DNA of 64,000 nucleotides from Polaribacter sp. Z022 (GTDB lineage: Bacteria; Bacteroidota; Bacteroidia; Flavobacteriales; Flavobacteriaceae). Positions 8,731 through 18,159 of this stretch are shown piece by piece (the stretch's first letter is position 1; the number at the start of each line of letters is the position of its first letter). The notes beneath the pieces are model-generated. The model was not told the origin of the DNA. It did not search any database and worked only from the letters and a program-made list of their open reading frames with translations. Location of the stretch: the NCBI RefSeq assembly GCF_023555495.1, contig NZ_JALCZO010000001.1, positions 1-64,000 of the forward strand. The letters run 5' to 3'. The position numbers were made by a program, and so were the translations under genes.

Positions 8731-9777
8731 CTAAAAATGATATTTATCAGTTAATTCTCCTCTTAATGATTTTTCGAAAAACTTTTTAAATTCATCTTCT
8801 GATAGGTTTTTATTTAAAAGATACATTAATTTTGCTATGGCAGATTCTGTAGTTATATCTTTACCATTTATTACACCTATTTCTCTAAGTAACAAACTGG
8901 TATCATAATGACCCATTATTACATTACCGCTTTTACATTGTGTAACGTTTACTATTTTTATTCCTTTATCAATAGCATTTTTTAATAAGCTTATAAAGTC
9001 CTTTGAATTTGGTGCATTACCTGCTCCAAATGTTTCTAAAACTACACCTTTTAAGTTTGGTATGTTTAAAATACTCTCTACAACTAAATTTGAAATTCCT
9101 GGAAATAATTTTAAAACAACCACCTCATCTACCAAACTTTTTCTAACAATTAATTTATCATCTTCTTTATTAGATTTATAAATTAAATGTTCGTTAAATT
9201 TTAGATGCACTCCACTTTCTGCAAGAGGAGGAAAATTTAGAGATGTAAAAGCTTCAAACTGCTCAGAACTAATTTTAATTGTTCTATTTGCTCTATATAA
9301 TTTATATTCAAAATACAAACAAACTTCAGAAATTACAGGATTGTCATTTTTATAAGCACTAGCTACTTCTATTGATGTTATTAAATTTTCTTTTGCATCA
9401 GTTCTTAAATCACCAATTGGTAATTGAGAACCTGTAAAAATAATTGGTTTTTGTAAGTTTTCTAACATAAAACTAATTGCAGAAGAAGTATAAGACATGG
9501 TATCTGAACCCGTTAGCACTACAAAACCATCAAATTTTAGATAATTTTCATTAATTATATCAACAATATCACCATAATATTGGGTATTCATATTAGAAGA
9601 ATCTATTGGATCCTTAAAAGAAATACTATTTATATTACAGTTTAATTGCTGTAATTCTGGTATTTTTTCTACTATCTGACTAAAATCAAATGCTTTTAAT
9701 GCATTGGTTTTATAATCTTTTACCATACCAATAGTTCCGCCAGTGTAAACAAGTAATATATTAGGTTTCTTTGTCAT
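8731..9777 (-). CDS. ansA: Type I (cytoplasmic) L-asparaginase
   Basis: Hydrolyses asparagine to aspartate and ammonia. 348 residues from the ATG at 9777; a frame to 9798 adds only MWNKNDK. The N-terminal signature LLVYTGGTIGM carries the nucleophilic Thr and the second signature VVLTGSDTMSYTSSAISFML carries the Thr-Asp pair. Absence of a signal peptide points to the cytoplasmic AnsA type rather than the periplasmic AnsB type. Divergent from the zinc peptidase at 9872; no operon partner. Confidence 0.93.
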   Translation of the reverse strand: MTKKPNILLVYTGGTIGMVKDYKTNALKAFDFSQIVEKIPELQQLNCNINSISFKDPIDSSNMNTQYYGDIVDIINENYLKFDGFVVLTGSDTMSYTSSAISFMLENLQKPIIFTGSQLPIGDLRTDAKENLITSIEVASAYKNDNPVISEVCLYFEYKLYRANRTIKISSEQFEAFTSLNFPPLAESGVHLKFNEHLIYKSNKEDDKLIVRKSLVDEVVVLKLFPGISNLVVESILNIPNLKGVVLETFGAGNAPNSKDFISLLKNAIDKGIKIVNVTQCKSGNVIMGHYDTSLLLREIGVINGKDITTESAIAKLMYLLNKNLSEDEFKKFFEKSLRGELTDKYHF

Positions 9778-9871
9778 TTTGTCATTTTTATTCCACAAAT
9801 AATAAAATGGAATACTTTATGTTGTAAATTTATCAAACAAAAACGAAATAAAATTTAAAACTATATAAATT

Positions 9872-10570
9872 ATGATGATAGGAATGGAATATTACATTAT
9901 TATAGGTGTAATATCACTTTTTAGCTGGTTAGTGAGTAATACTTTAAAGAGAAAGTTTAAAAAATATTCTAAAATTCAACTTAGAAATGGAATGAGTGGT
10001 GCTGAAGTTGCTCAAAAAATGCTCGCTGATCATGGAATTTTTGATGTAAAAGTTGTTTCTACTCCTGGTAGTTTAACAGATCATTATAATCCACAGAATA
10101 AAACTGTTAATTTAAGTGAATCTGTTTACAATCAAAGAAATGCTGCTTCTGCTGCTGTTGCTGCTCATGAAGTAGGTCATGCAGTACAACATGCAAAGGC
10201 TTATAAATGGTTAACAATGCGTTCTCAATTAGTACCAATGGTAAATGTATCTTCTAAATTTTCTCAATATTTAGTAATGGGTGGTTTACTTTTAGGTGCT
10301 GCTTCTAGTTTAGGTTATTGGGTTTTACTTGCAGGTGTTGTACTAATGGGTATGGCAACTTTATTTAGTTTTATAACATTGCCTGTAGAATACGATGCTA
10401 GTAACAGAGCTTTGGCTTGGTTAAAAAATAAAAACATAGTTAGTAGAGAAGAATTTGAAGGTTCTAAAGACGCTTTAAAATGGGCTGCAAGAACTTATTT
10501 AGTTGCTGCTCTAGGTTCTTTAGCAATGTTAGCTTACTGGGTTTTAAGATTAATGGCAAGTAGAGACTAA
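9872..10570 (+). CDS. YugP-like membrane zinc metallopeptidase
   Basis: 232 residues. One N-terminal membrane helix (YYIIIGVISLFSWLVSN), a basic stretch, then the zinc motif HEVGHAVQH at about 99-107 and two or three more hydrophobic segments (LVMGGLLLGAASSLGYWVLL, VVLMGMATLFSFITLPVEYD). The order matches the YugP-type family (Pfam Zn_peptidase_2), whose substrates are unknown. TAAATTTA at 9825-9832 is a near match to the -7 consensus. Followed by its own terminator, so a single-gene unit. Confidence 0.88.
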   Translation: MMIGMEYYIIIGVISLFSWLVSNTLKRKFKKYSKIQLRNGMSGAEVAQKMLADHGIFDVKVVSTPGSLTDHYNPQNKTVNLSESVYNQRNAASAAVAAHEVGHAVQHAKAYKWLTMRSQLVPMVNVSSKFSQYLVMGGLLLGAASSLGYWVLLAGVVLMGMATLFSFITLPVEYDASNRALAWLKNKNIVSREEFEGSKDALKWAARTYLVAALGSLAMLAYWVLRLMASRD

Positions 10571-10596
10571 CAATAAAAATTTAGTTACTTTATATT

Positions 10597-10631
10597 AAAA
10601 AACACTCACTATATAATAATGAGTGTTTTTT
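10597..10631 (+). terminator. Intrinsic terminator
   Basis: Arms 10597-10608 and 10620-10631 (TGAGTGTTTTTT) form a 12-bp stem with an 11-nt loop, followed by further Ts, 27 bp after the zinc peptidase stop. Confidence 0.85.
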
Positions 10632-10728
10632 TTTAGTAACGTTTTACCAACTTAAAGCGTCTTTGTTTTAGAGGATAAATATTCAACCAAATATTAACCA
10701 ACTTTATCCTATTCAAAAAAAGCTAAAG

Positions 10729-13104
10729 ATGAAACCAACAATTACCACTATTTTAATACTTTTCTTGGGTTTAATTTCAATATCTGCTCAAAACTCAATT
10801 AGCGGAAAAATTATTGATGAACAAAACAACCCATTACCTTTTGCTAACATTATTTTACTAGAAATTGGAGAAAACAAAACCCCTAAAGGATTAGTATCTA
10901 ATGACAAAGGAGAGTTTAAATTTGAAAATGTTACTTCTGGAAAATACAAAATTGAAATTTCTATGTTAGGTTTTAAAACTCAAAAAATTAAAGAGTTTAC
11001 ATTAAAATCTAACAAAACACTTAACATCACTTTAATAGAAGAAAGTCAGCTTTTAAACGAAGTTGTTGTTAAAAGTAAACGACCAGTTATAAAACAAACT
11101 GCAGAAAAGTTAATTGTAGATTTAGAAAAATCTGAAATGACAAATACAAACTTGCAAGATGTAATGCGTAAAATTCCTGGTGTTTTAGTTACCAATAACG
11201 GAATATCTATTGCAGGTAATAGAGGTGTAAGAATTCTTATTAACGGAAAAACTACAGAATACATGGATGTAGAAACTTTGTTAAGAGATTTTCCTGCAGA
11301 TAATATATCTAAAATTGAAGTTGTAGAACAACCTGGTGCAGAATATGAAGCTTCTGGTTCTGGTGCAATTATTAATATTATTTTAAAGAAAAATGTACGT
11401 TTAGGAACTCATGGAAGTACCAATGTTTGGGTTGGTGAAGACCAAGGTTTTGAATATGGAGCAGGTTTTTCTATTGCTAGCTATAAAAATAAATTAAACT
11501 GGCAAGCAAGCACAAATTTCTCTGAACCAACTTGGAGAGAAGATTTATTTTTAGACAGAACTGTTGGCTCTGAAACTTATGACCAAGAAACAATTGAACC
11601 ATATAACCCAACAAATTTTAGAATTGGTGGTAGCATAGATTACTATATTAATGACAAGCATTCTTTTGGAATTGGAGGACGAATAAGCACAAGAACATCA
11701 GATAGAATTACAAGTAGTAAAACTATTATTTCTGATGCAACTACAACTAACACTTTGTTTTCGGAAAATAGATTTGATAGAGAACGAAAAAACTTTAACA
11801 TTAATCCATATTACGAATATAAAACAGATAAAGACAAGTTAGTTATAGACTTTAATTATGTAGATTTTGTAAACGATAATACAAACATTTTGGCAGATGT
11901 TGCAGGAAGTACAATTAATTATAATGATAGAAAATACATTCAAGATGGAAAATATACCATTAAAACTTACAAAGCAGATTATTCTAAAACTATCTCAGAT
12001 AATTTTAAATTAAGTGCTGGTACAAGATATGCTAATGTAAAAACTGATAATGATTTACAATCTTTTACCCATAACACAAATAATATTTTTGAATTTGATG
12101 AAGATGAAAGCAGTCAGTTTTTAATTAAAGAAAACATTTTTGCATTGTATTCTAAAATAAATGCAACATCAGGTAAATGGTCTTTTTCTGGAGGTTTACG
12201 TTATGAAAACAGTAATACTGATGGTACTTCTATTTTTATGGAAAATGGAACAGAAAAAATAGCAATTAAAAAAAGACCTATTAAAAAAGTGTTTCCAAGT
12301 GCTTCTTTAAGTAGAGAAATTACAGAAGTAATTAGCGCTAGTTTATCTTATAGTTATAGAATACAAAGACCTTCTTACAACAGTTTAAACTCTTTTGCCA
12401 CCTATTTAGACCCTTTTTCTGCTGGAGTAGGAAACCCTAATTTAACACCTGCATACACCAATAATTATCAATTTAATTTAACTTATGAAGGGCAACCTTT
12501 TTTTACAATTGGTTACAGTAAAACTGATGATGTAATTTTTGATTTGATAAAACAAGACAATACAACTGCACAAATTAGACAACAAGAAGTAAATGTAGAA
12601 AATAATGCCAACTGGAACTTTAGATTATTTGCGCCTTTAAGTTTTGCAAAAGGGTTAGAAGGTTATACTGGTGTTATTGTTACAAATACAGATTATCAAT
12701 CTTCAACTTTTGGAGTAGATTTAAATAAATGGAATTTAATTTGGTTTGTACAAGCTAGCTATCAATTGCCTTGGGATATCAATTTTGAATTAAGTGGAAA
12801 TTATGGAACAGGTGCTTTAGAAGGTCAGATTGATGTAGATTGGTTAGCTGGTTTAGATTTTTCTTTTGGTAAAAAGTTTTTAGACGATAAATTAAAAGTA
12901 AATCTTGGTTTTAATAAAATGCTAAACAGAGGTTTTGTTGGTAAAATAGATTATGGAAATGGTATTGCAGCAGTAGAAAGCAATGATTCTAGACAAAATA
13001 TACAATTAAGATTGGTATATAGTTTTGGTTCTAAATTTGGAAAGAAAAAATCTGGTAGAAATACAAATAGAGATGAAGAAAACAGAATTAGAGATACTAA
13101 TTAA
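10729..13104 (+). CDS. TonB-receptor-like outer-membrane protein (OMP_b-brl_3 type)
   Basis: 791 residues. Signal peptide (MKPTITTILILFLGLISISAQ), a carboxypeptidase-regulatory-like beta domain (about 22-105: ISGKIIDEQNNPLPFANIIL ... GFKTQ), a plug-like domain (about 110-220: LQDVMRKIPGVLVTNNGISI ... VEVVEQPGAEYEASGSGAI) and a large barrel. The barrel pattern and the basic tail (KFGKKKSGRNTNRDEENRIR) after the last strand fit the 'outer membrane beta-barrel family' related to TonB receptors, with no SusD partner beside it. Substrate unknown. Monocistronic between two terminators. Confidence 0.88.
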   Translation: MKPTITTILILFLGLISISAQNSISGKIIDEQNNPLPFANIILLEIGENKTPKGLVSNDKGEFKFENVTSGKYKIEISMLGFKTQKIKEFTLKSNKTLNITLIEESQLLNEVVVKSKRPVIKQTAEKLIVDLEKSEMTNTNLQDVMRKIPGVLVTNNGISIAGNRGVRILINGKTTEYMDVETLLRDFPADNISKIEVVEQPGAEYEASGSGAIINIILKKNVRLGTHGSTNVWVGEDQGFEYGAGFSIASYKNKLNWQASTNFSEPTWREDLFLDRTVGSETYDQETIEPYNPTNFRIGGSIDYYINDKHSFGIGGRISTRTSDRITSSKTIISDATTTNTLFSENRFDRERKNFNINPYYEYKTDKDKLVIDFNYVDFVNDNTNILADVAGSTINYNDRKYIQDGKYTIKTYKADYSKTISDNFKLSAGTRYANVKTDNDLQSFTHNTNNIFEFDEDESSQFLIKENIFALYSKINATSGKWSFSGGLRYENSNTDGTSIFMENGTEKIAIKKRPIKKVFPSASLSREITEVISASLSYSYRIQRPSYNSLNSFATYLDPFSAGVGNPNLTPAYTNNYQFNLTYEGQPFFTIGYSKTDDVIFDLIKQDNTTAQIRQQEVNVENNANWNFRLFAPLSFAKGLEGYTGVIVTNTDYQSSTFGVDLNKWNLIWFVQASYQLPWDINFELSGNYGTGALEGQIDVDWLAGLDFSFGKKFLDDKLKVNLGFNKMLNRGFVGKIDYGNGIAAVESNDSRQNIQLRLVYSFGSKFGKKKSGRNTNRDEENRIRDTN

Positions 13105-13208
13105 TACTACTGCTTACGCAGGATAAAAAAGCAAGTAAACTCTGTCTAATAATGAGATTACCACAGTTTACACAAAAGAAAACTTTGCAACAAGAAATAG
13201 CTTCTCAT

Positions 13209-13243
13209 AAAAAAACCTTCTTAATTTCTTAGGAAGGTTTTTT
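13209..13243. terminator. Bidirectional terminator between convergent genes
   Basis: Stem AAAAAACCTTC (13210-13220) with GAAGGTTTTTT (13233-13243), 12-nt loop, A and T runs on both sides. It can serve the OMP gene ending at 13104 and lepA ending at 13271. Confidence 0.85.
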
Positions 13244-13270
13244 ATTCTTATAAAATGGTTTTAAAATGAA

Positions 13271-15067
13271 TTAATCATTCAGTTTTAAAACCGCCATAAA
13301 TGCTTCTTGTGGAATTTCTACATTACCAACCTGACGCATTCTCTTTTTACCTTTTTTCTGCTTTTCTAATAACTTACGTTTACGAGAAATATCTCCTCCA
13401 TAACATTTTGCAGTTACATCTTTACGTAAAGCTTTGGTAGTTTCTCTAGCAATAATTTTTGCTCCAATTGCAGCCTGAATAGGAATATCAAACTGTTGCC
13501 TTGGAATTAATGTTTTTAATTTTTCTACAATCTTTTTACCAATTGTATAGGCATTATCTGCATGTAATAGTGCAGAAAGTGCATCTACAGAATCTCCATT
13601 TAATAAAATATCTACACGCACTAATTTAGATTCTTTCATACCTATTGGATGATAATCAAAAGAAGCATATCCTTTAGAAACTGTTTTTAAACGATCATAA
13701 AAATCGAAAACAATTTCTGCCAAAGGCATTTCAAAAATTAATTCTACTCTTTGTGTTGTTAAATACGTCTGATTTACTATTTGCCCACGTTTTTCTATAC
13801 ACAAACTCATTACTTGCCCAACAAAATCAGATTTTGTTACAATAGATGCTTTTATAAAAGGCTCTTCTACTCTATTTAATTTAGATGGTTCAGGTAAATC
13901 TGAAGGATTATTTACAATTAAAACTTCATTTGGTTCTTTATTAGTAAATGCGTGGTAAGATACGTTAGGAACTGTTGTAATTACAGTCATATTAAACTCT
14001 CGTTCTAAACGTTCTTGAATAATTTCCATGTGTAACATTCCTAAGAATCCACATCGAAAACCAAAACCTAAAGCTGCAGAACTTTCTGGTTGAAATACCA
14101 AAGAAGCATCATTTAATTGCAACTTTTCCATAGAATTACGCAATTCTTCGTAATCTTCTGTATCTACAGGATAAATACCTGCAAAAACCATGGGTTTTAC
14201 ATCTTCAAAACCATCAATTAAATCGGTTGTTGGATTTGCGAAATCTGTGATTGTATCTCCAACTTTTACCTCTTTTGCAGTTTTAATACCTGTAATTAAG
14301 TACCCAACATCACCTGTTTTAATTTCTTTTTTAACAACTTGTTCTAGCTTTAAAGTACCCACTTCGTCAGCACTATATTCTTTACCAGTTGCCATAAATT
14401 TGATTTGTTGATTCTTTTTTATAGAGCCATCAATCACCCTAAAATAGGTTTCAATACCTCTGTAAGAATTAAAAACAGAGTCAAAAATTAAAGCTTTTAA
14501 GGGCGCATCTGGATTTCCTTTTGGTGCAGGAACTCTATCTATAATTGCTGCTAAAATATTATCAACTCCAAAACCAGTTTTACCACTTGCATGAATAACT
14601 TCTTCTGGATCGCATCCTAATAAATCTACAATATCATCTGTTACTTCTTCTGGATTTGCAGATGGTAAATCTACCTTATTTAAAACCGGAATTATTTCTA
14701 AATCATTTTCTAAAGCTAAGTAAAGATTAGAAATTGTTTGTGCTTGAATACTCTGTGCAGCATCTACAATTAACAAAGCACCTTCACAAGCAGCAATAGA
14801 TCTAGAAACTTCGTAAGAGAAATCTACGTGACCTGGAGTATCAATTAAATTTAAAATATAATCTTCACCTTCAAAAGTATAATCCATTTGAATAGCGTGA
14901 CTTTTTATGGTAATTCCACGTTCGCGCTCCAAATCCATATTGTCTAATAACTGATTTTGCTTTTCGCGTTCAGTTACAGAGCCTGTATAATCTAATAATC
15001 TATCTGCTAATGTACTTTTACCATGATCTATATGTGCGATAATGCAAAAGTTTCTTATGTTCTTCAT
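13271..15067 (-). CDS. lepA: Elongation factor 4 (LepA), ribosomal back-translocase GTPase
   Basis: 598 residues from the ATG at 15067 ([20 protein letters not shown]), the canonical LepA length and start; a longer frame to 15091 adds eight atypical residues. G1 AHIDHGKS, G2 region [12 protein letters not shown]3 DTPGH, G4 NKVD are present, followed by domain II, EF-G-like domains III and V ([20 protein letters not shown]) and the LepA-specific C-terminal domain ([20 protein letters not shown]). Acts on stalled or mistranslocated ribosomes. Confidence 0.98.
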   Translation of the reverse strand: MKNIRNFCIIAHIDHGKSTLADRLLDYTGSVTEREKQNQLLDNMDLERERGITIKSHAIQMDYTFEGEDYILNLIDTPGHVDFSYEVSRSIAACEGALLIVDAAQSIQAQTISNLYLALENDLEIIPVLNKVDLPSANPEEVTDDIVDLLGCDPEEVIHASGKTGFGVDNILAAIIDRVPAPKGNPDAPLKALIFDSVFNSYRGIETYFRVIDGSIKKNQQIKFMATGKEYSADEVGTLKLEQVVKKEIKTGDVGYLITGIKTAKEVKVGDTITDFANPTTDLIDGFEDVKPMVFAGIYPVDTEDYEELRNSMEKLQLNDASLVFQPESSAALGFGFRCGFLGMLHMEIIQERLEREFNMTVITTVPNVSYHAFTNKEPNEVLIVNNPSDLPEPSKLNRVEEPFIKASIVTKSDFVGQVMSLCIEKRGQIVNQTYLTTQRVELIFEMPLAEIVFDFYDRLKTVSKGYASFDYHPIGMKESKLVRVDILLNGDSVDALSALLHADNAYTIGKKIVEKLKTLIPRQQFDIPIQAAIGAKIIARETTKALRKDVTAKCYGGDISRKRKLLEKQKKGKKRMRQVGNVEIPQEAFMAVLKLND

Positions 15068-15127
15068 ACTTCGTTTTCTAACTACTTTCAACTGACAAAT
15101 ATATGCTATTTAGTATCCTTGTCAAAT

Positions 15128-15161
15128 AAAAAAAGTACAATGAAATTCATTGTACTTTTTT
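15128..15161 (-). terminator. Intrinsic terminator
   Basis: A7, arm 15135-15144 (GTACAATGAA), 1-nt centre, arm 15146-15155, T6. It lies 20 bp beyond the stop of the EF-hand gene (minus strand) and before the lepA start. Confidence 0.85.
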
Positions 15162-15180
15162 AACTTTAAAATGTGTCCTT

Positions 15181-15456
15181 TTATAAATCTCTTTCTAATT
15201 CTTCAATTGCAACTTTAAATTCTTCCCAACTTATTGTGTCATCACTAGATTTATCATAACCTTTTAACAATTCATTTGCCACAACTCCTCTTAAAAAACC
15301 ACTTATTTCTGCACTTCTTAATAATTTTTTAATCTCAGATTTTTTTAACCTTCCATCTTTATCAGAATCAAAAAAACTAAAGGCTTCTTCTGGAGAATCA
15401 AATTGGTTTGTAATTAAAATTCTAATTTTTCTTAAAATATTTTCTTTTGCTCCCAA
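15181..15456 (-). CDS. Small EF-hand calcium-binding protein
   Basis: 91 residues, no signal peptide. Two EF-hand loops are visible: DSDKDGRLKKSE (about 29-40) fits D-x-D-x-D-G-x-L-x-x-x-E fully, and DKSSDDTISWEE (about 70-81) fits with Ser at position 3. The pairing of two helix-loop-helix units is calmodulin-like. It is probably a cytoplasmic Ca2+-binding or sensor protein; partner unknown. It sits between lepA and a TolB-like gene with its own terminator. Confidence 0.82.
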   Translation of the reverse strand: MGAKENILRKIRILITNQFDSPEEAFSFFDSDKDGRLKKSEIKKLLRSAEISGFLRGVVANELLKGYDKSSDDTISWEEFKVAIEELERDL

Positions 15457-15540
15457 TAGTTTATTTTTTAAATAATTAATTAAGCAATTAAGATACTAAA
15501 TTTTGGCAATATTTTTATTAAATAAATCTAAAAAAAGCAA

Positions 15541-16647
15541 TTAATCTTGCCATTCTGCAATAAATAAATTGGTGTCATGTCCACCTCCATTATTTCTATT
15601 AGAAGAGAAAATTAATTTTTTACCATCATTAGAAAACACTGGAAAAGCATCAAAAGTTTCTCCATGAGTAACTCTTTCTAAATTTTTTCCATCTAAATCA
15701 ATCATATATAAATTAAAAGGGAATCCTCTTTCTGCTTCAAAGTTAGAAGAGAATAATATTTTCTTTCCAGAAGGATGAAAAAACGGGCTCCAATTTGCAT
15801 TTCCTAAATCTGTTAATTGTCTTAATTCAGATCCATCTGCATTACATATATACAATTCCATTTCTGTTGGTTGTACCAATCCTTCTTTTAATAAATCTTG
15901 ATATTCTTTAATTTCGGCTTCAGTTTTTGGTCTTGAAGAACGGAAAATTAATTTGGTTCCATCAGGAGAGAAAAATGCTCCACCATCATACCCTAATTGG
16001 TCTGTAATTTGTTTAACATCTGTTCCATCAATATTCATTGTAAACAATTCTAAATCTCCTGTTCTCATAGATGTAAAAACAATTTTATCTCCTTTAGGAG
16101 AAACTGTTGCTTCTGCATCATAACCAGGTTCTGTAGTTAATTGTTTGGTAATATTACCCTCTAAATCTGCTACAAAAATATCGTATGTTTCATAAATAGG
16201 CCATACATATTTACCTTCTCTTCTTAAAGGTGCAGGAGGACATTCTTTACCTCCTAAATGAGTAGAACCATAAACAAAACTTTTATTATCTGGTAAGAAG
16301 TAGGCACAAGTTGTACGTCCTAATCCAGTTGAAATCATTGGAGGTATAGAATCTTTAAAAGTATCTCCAACACTCATTAAAAACATTTGATCGCACTCTA
16401 CTCCCCATTCTTTATTATTAGATTGAAAAATTAATTGTTTGTCATCAAAACTCCAATAAGCCTCAGCATTATCTCCTCCAAAAGTAATTTGCTTCATCGA
16501 TTTAAAATGAGTCTCTTCTGGAAAAATTAAACCACCTTCCCATTTTTTAGTTTCTCCAGACTTTGCGTCAGTTTTGTCTTTTTTGTTGGTTTTACATGCC
16601 CCTAAAGCTAATGATATAGCTAGTATAAAAAGTATTTTAAATTTCAT
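15541..16647 (-). CDS. TolB-like beta-propeller lipoprotein
   Basis: 368 residues. Lipobox LALGAC with Cys at 18. At least five WD40-like (PD40) blades are visible, with cores such as GDKIVFTSMRTGDLELFTMN, DGTKLIFRSSRP, GKKILFSSNFE and DGKKLIFSSNRN, each followed by 'D-G-x-x-x-x-Q/R-L/V-T'. This is the TolB propeller fold without the TolB N-terminal domain. An acyl anchor suggests the periplasmic face of the outer membrane or the surface. It is not adjacent to tol-pal, so a Tol role is not implied. Divergent from the M28 peptidase (62 bp between starts). Confidence 0.85.
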   Translation of the reverse strand: MKFKILFILAISLALGACKTNKKDKTDAKSGETKKWEGGLIFPEETHFKSMKQITFGGDNAEAYWSFDDKQLIFQSNNKEWGVECDQMFLMSVGDTFKDSIPPMISTGLGRTTCAYFLPDNKSFVYGSTHLGGKECPPAPLRREGKYVWPIYETYDIFVADLEGNITKQLTTEPGYDAEATVSPKGDKIVFTSMRTGDLELFTMNIDGTDVKQITDQLGYDGGAFFSPDGTKLIFRSSRPKTEAEIKEYQDLLKEGLVQPTEMELYICNADGSELRQLTDLGNANWSPFFHPSGKKILFSSNFEAERGFPFNLYMIDLDGKNLERVTHGETFDAFPVFSNDGKKLIFSSNRNNGGGHDTNLFIAEWQD

Positions 16648-16709
16648 TTTTTATCTAATTCAATAAGTGATAATTATTCTCTAATTTTGCTAAAATAATA
16701 TTAATCATC

Positions 16710-17933
16710 ATGAGATACATCCTATTTTTAATCTTTTTCGGTTTTTTAGTTTCTTGTAAACCAGCAATTAATCAAGAAACAAGAATTAAAGAAGACGTTC
16801 ATTTTTTAGCTTCAGATAAATTAGAAGGTAGACAAACTGGTACAAAAGGCGAAAAAGCTGCTGCAGATTATATTGTAAAACGATTTAAAGAATTGGGATT
16901 AAACCCTAAAGGAACTGAAGGTTTTATACAACCTTTTACTTTTAAGCCAAAAACAAATCCACATGAAGAAGTTAAATTTGATGTTAATGGAGATGGAACT
17001 ATAACAGGAAATAATGTTATTGGATATACAGACAATAAAGCCAAAAATACTGTAGTAATAGGTGCACATTATGATCATTTAGGTTATGGTGGTGAAGGCT
17101 CTTTATACAGAGATTCTATTAAAGCTGTACATAATGGAGCTGATGATAATGCTTCTGGAATTGCAATTTTATTAAACTTAGCAGCAAAATTAAAAGGTAA
17201 AAACACCAATAACAACTACTTATTTATGGCTTTTTCTGGTGAAGAAATGGGGTTATTAGGTTCTAATTATTTTGTAAAAAACCCAACAATAGATACTAAA
17301 AAAGTATCTTATATGATTAATTTAGATATGGTTGGTAGATTAAAAAAAGACTCTGCTTTAGCTGTTTACGGAACAGGAACTTCGCCAATATTTAAACAAA
17401 CTTTAAAATCTCATAATAACAATTTTAAGTTAATTGAACATGAATCTGGTGTTGGACCAAGTGATTATACTAGTTTTTACTTAGCAGATATGCCTGTTTT
17501 ACATTTTTTTACTGGCCAACATGAAGATTATCATAGACCAAGTGATGATGCTGAAAAACTGAACTATGATGGTATGGAAATTATTAGTAAATACATTTTT
17601 AATATTATTACTGATTTAGATAATAATGGAAAATTAGCTTTTAGAAAAACAAAAAACGATAGTAATAATTCTCCTCGTTTTAAAGTAGGAATGGGTGTAG
17701 TTCCTGATTATATGTTTGATGGAAAAGGAATGAGAATAGATGGTATTTCTGAAGATAAACCTGCACAAAAAGCAGGACTAAAAAAAGGAGATATTGTTGT
17801 AAAACTTGGAGATAGCACTGTTGTTGATATGATGAGTTATATGCGAGCTTTATCTGTGTTTAAAAAAGGAGACAAAAGTAAAGTTGTTGTAAACCGAAAA
17901 GGGACAGAAGTAGAAAAAGACATTCAGTTTTAA
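16710..17933 (+). CDS. M28-family zinc aminopeptidase lipoprotein with C-terminal PDZ domain
   Basis: 407 residues. Signal peptide with lipobox FLVSC (Cys 16). The two-zinc site of family M28 is readable in order: H in GAHYDHLG (about 117-124), bridging D in NGADDNASG, catalytic/ligand E pair in SGEEMG, D in NLDMVGR, and the last H in HEDYHRPSDD. The last ~90 residues form a PDZ domain (GMGVVPDYMFDGKGMRIDGI ... KPAQKAGLKKGDIVVKLGD), likely for substrate or partner binding. Expected to remove N-terminal residues from peptides in the periplasm. Terminated right after its stop. Confidence 0.93.
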   Translation: MRYILFLIFFGFLVSCKPAINQETRIKEDVHFLASDKLEGRQTGTKGEKAAADYIVKRFKELGLNPKGTEGFIQPFTFKPKTNPHEEVKFDVNGDGTITGNNVIGYTDNKAKNTVVIGAHYDHLGYGGEGSLYRDSIKAVHNGADDNASGIAILLNLAAKLKGKNTNNNYLFMAFSGEEMGLLGSNYFVKNPTIDTKKVSYMINLDMVGRLKKDSALAVYGTGTSPIFKQTLKSHNNNFKLIEHESGVGPSDYTSFYLADMPVLHFFTGQHEDYHRPSDDAEKLNYDGMEIISKYIFNIITDLDNNGKLAFRKTKNDSNNSPRFKVGMGVVPDYMFDGKGMRIDGISEDKPAQKAGLKKGDIVVKLGDSTVVDMMSYMRALSVFKKGDKSKVVVNRKGTEVEKDIQF

Positions 17934-17935
17934 AT

Positions 17936-17966
17936 AAAAAGCCTTTCAAATTTGAAAGGCTTTTTT
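17936..17966. terminator. Bidirectional terminator
   Basis: Perfect inverted repeat: A5 + GCCTTTCAAA (17936-17950) against TTTGAAAGGC + T5 (17951-17965). Serves the peptidase on plus and the 59-residue membrane protein (stop 17968) on minus. Confidence 0.88.
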
Positions 17967-17967
17967 A

Positions 17968-18147
17968 TTATAAAATTCCTGATAAAGTTGTGGTAATTGC
18001 AACAATTATCCAAATTATAGTTACCAACCAATATGCATTAGGTTCGTATTTTCTATAAATAGGTCTAAATGTCCAAGTTACTCCATAATACATGTCATAC
18101 AATACCCAAATTAACAAACCAACTCCTATATAAAACCAAATATTCAT
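17968..18147 (-). CDS. Small two-helix membrane protein (59 aa)
   Basis: ATG at 18147, TAA at 17968. The protein starts MNIWFYIGVGLLIWVLYDMY, continues with a short Arg/Lys/Tyr-rich loop (RPIYRKYEP) and ends with a second helix (NAYWLVTIIWIIVAITTT). Two clean hydrophobic helices, a typical charged turn, and a position 12 bp after the radical SAM stop and directly before a terminator support a real gene. It is likely the last gene of the operon starting at the FNR-like promoter at 19935-19980. Function unknown. Confidence 0.7.
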   Translation of the reverse strand: MNIWFYIGVGLLIWVLYDMYYGVTWTFRPIYRKYEPNAYWLVTIIWIIVAITTTLSGIL

Positions 18148-18159
18148 AATTATTTTTTT

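Noticed and set aside
13142-13225. A 26-codon frame starting ATGAGATTACCACAG between the OMP gene and lepA
   Set aside because: Its end runs into the terminator stem and it has neither hydrophobic nor family-like features.
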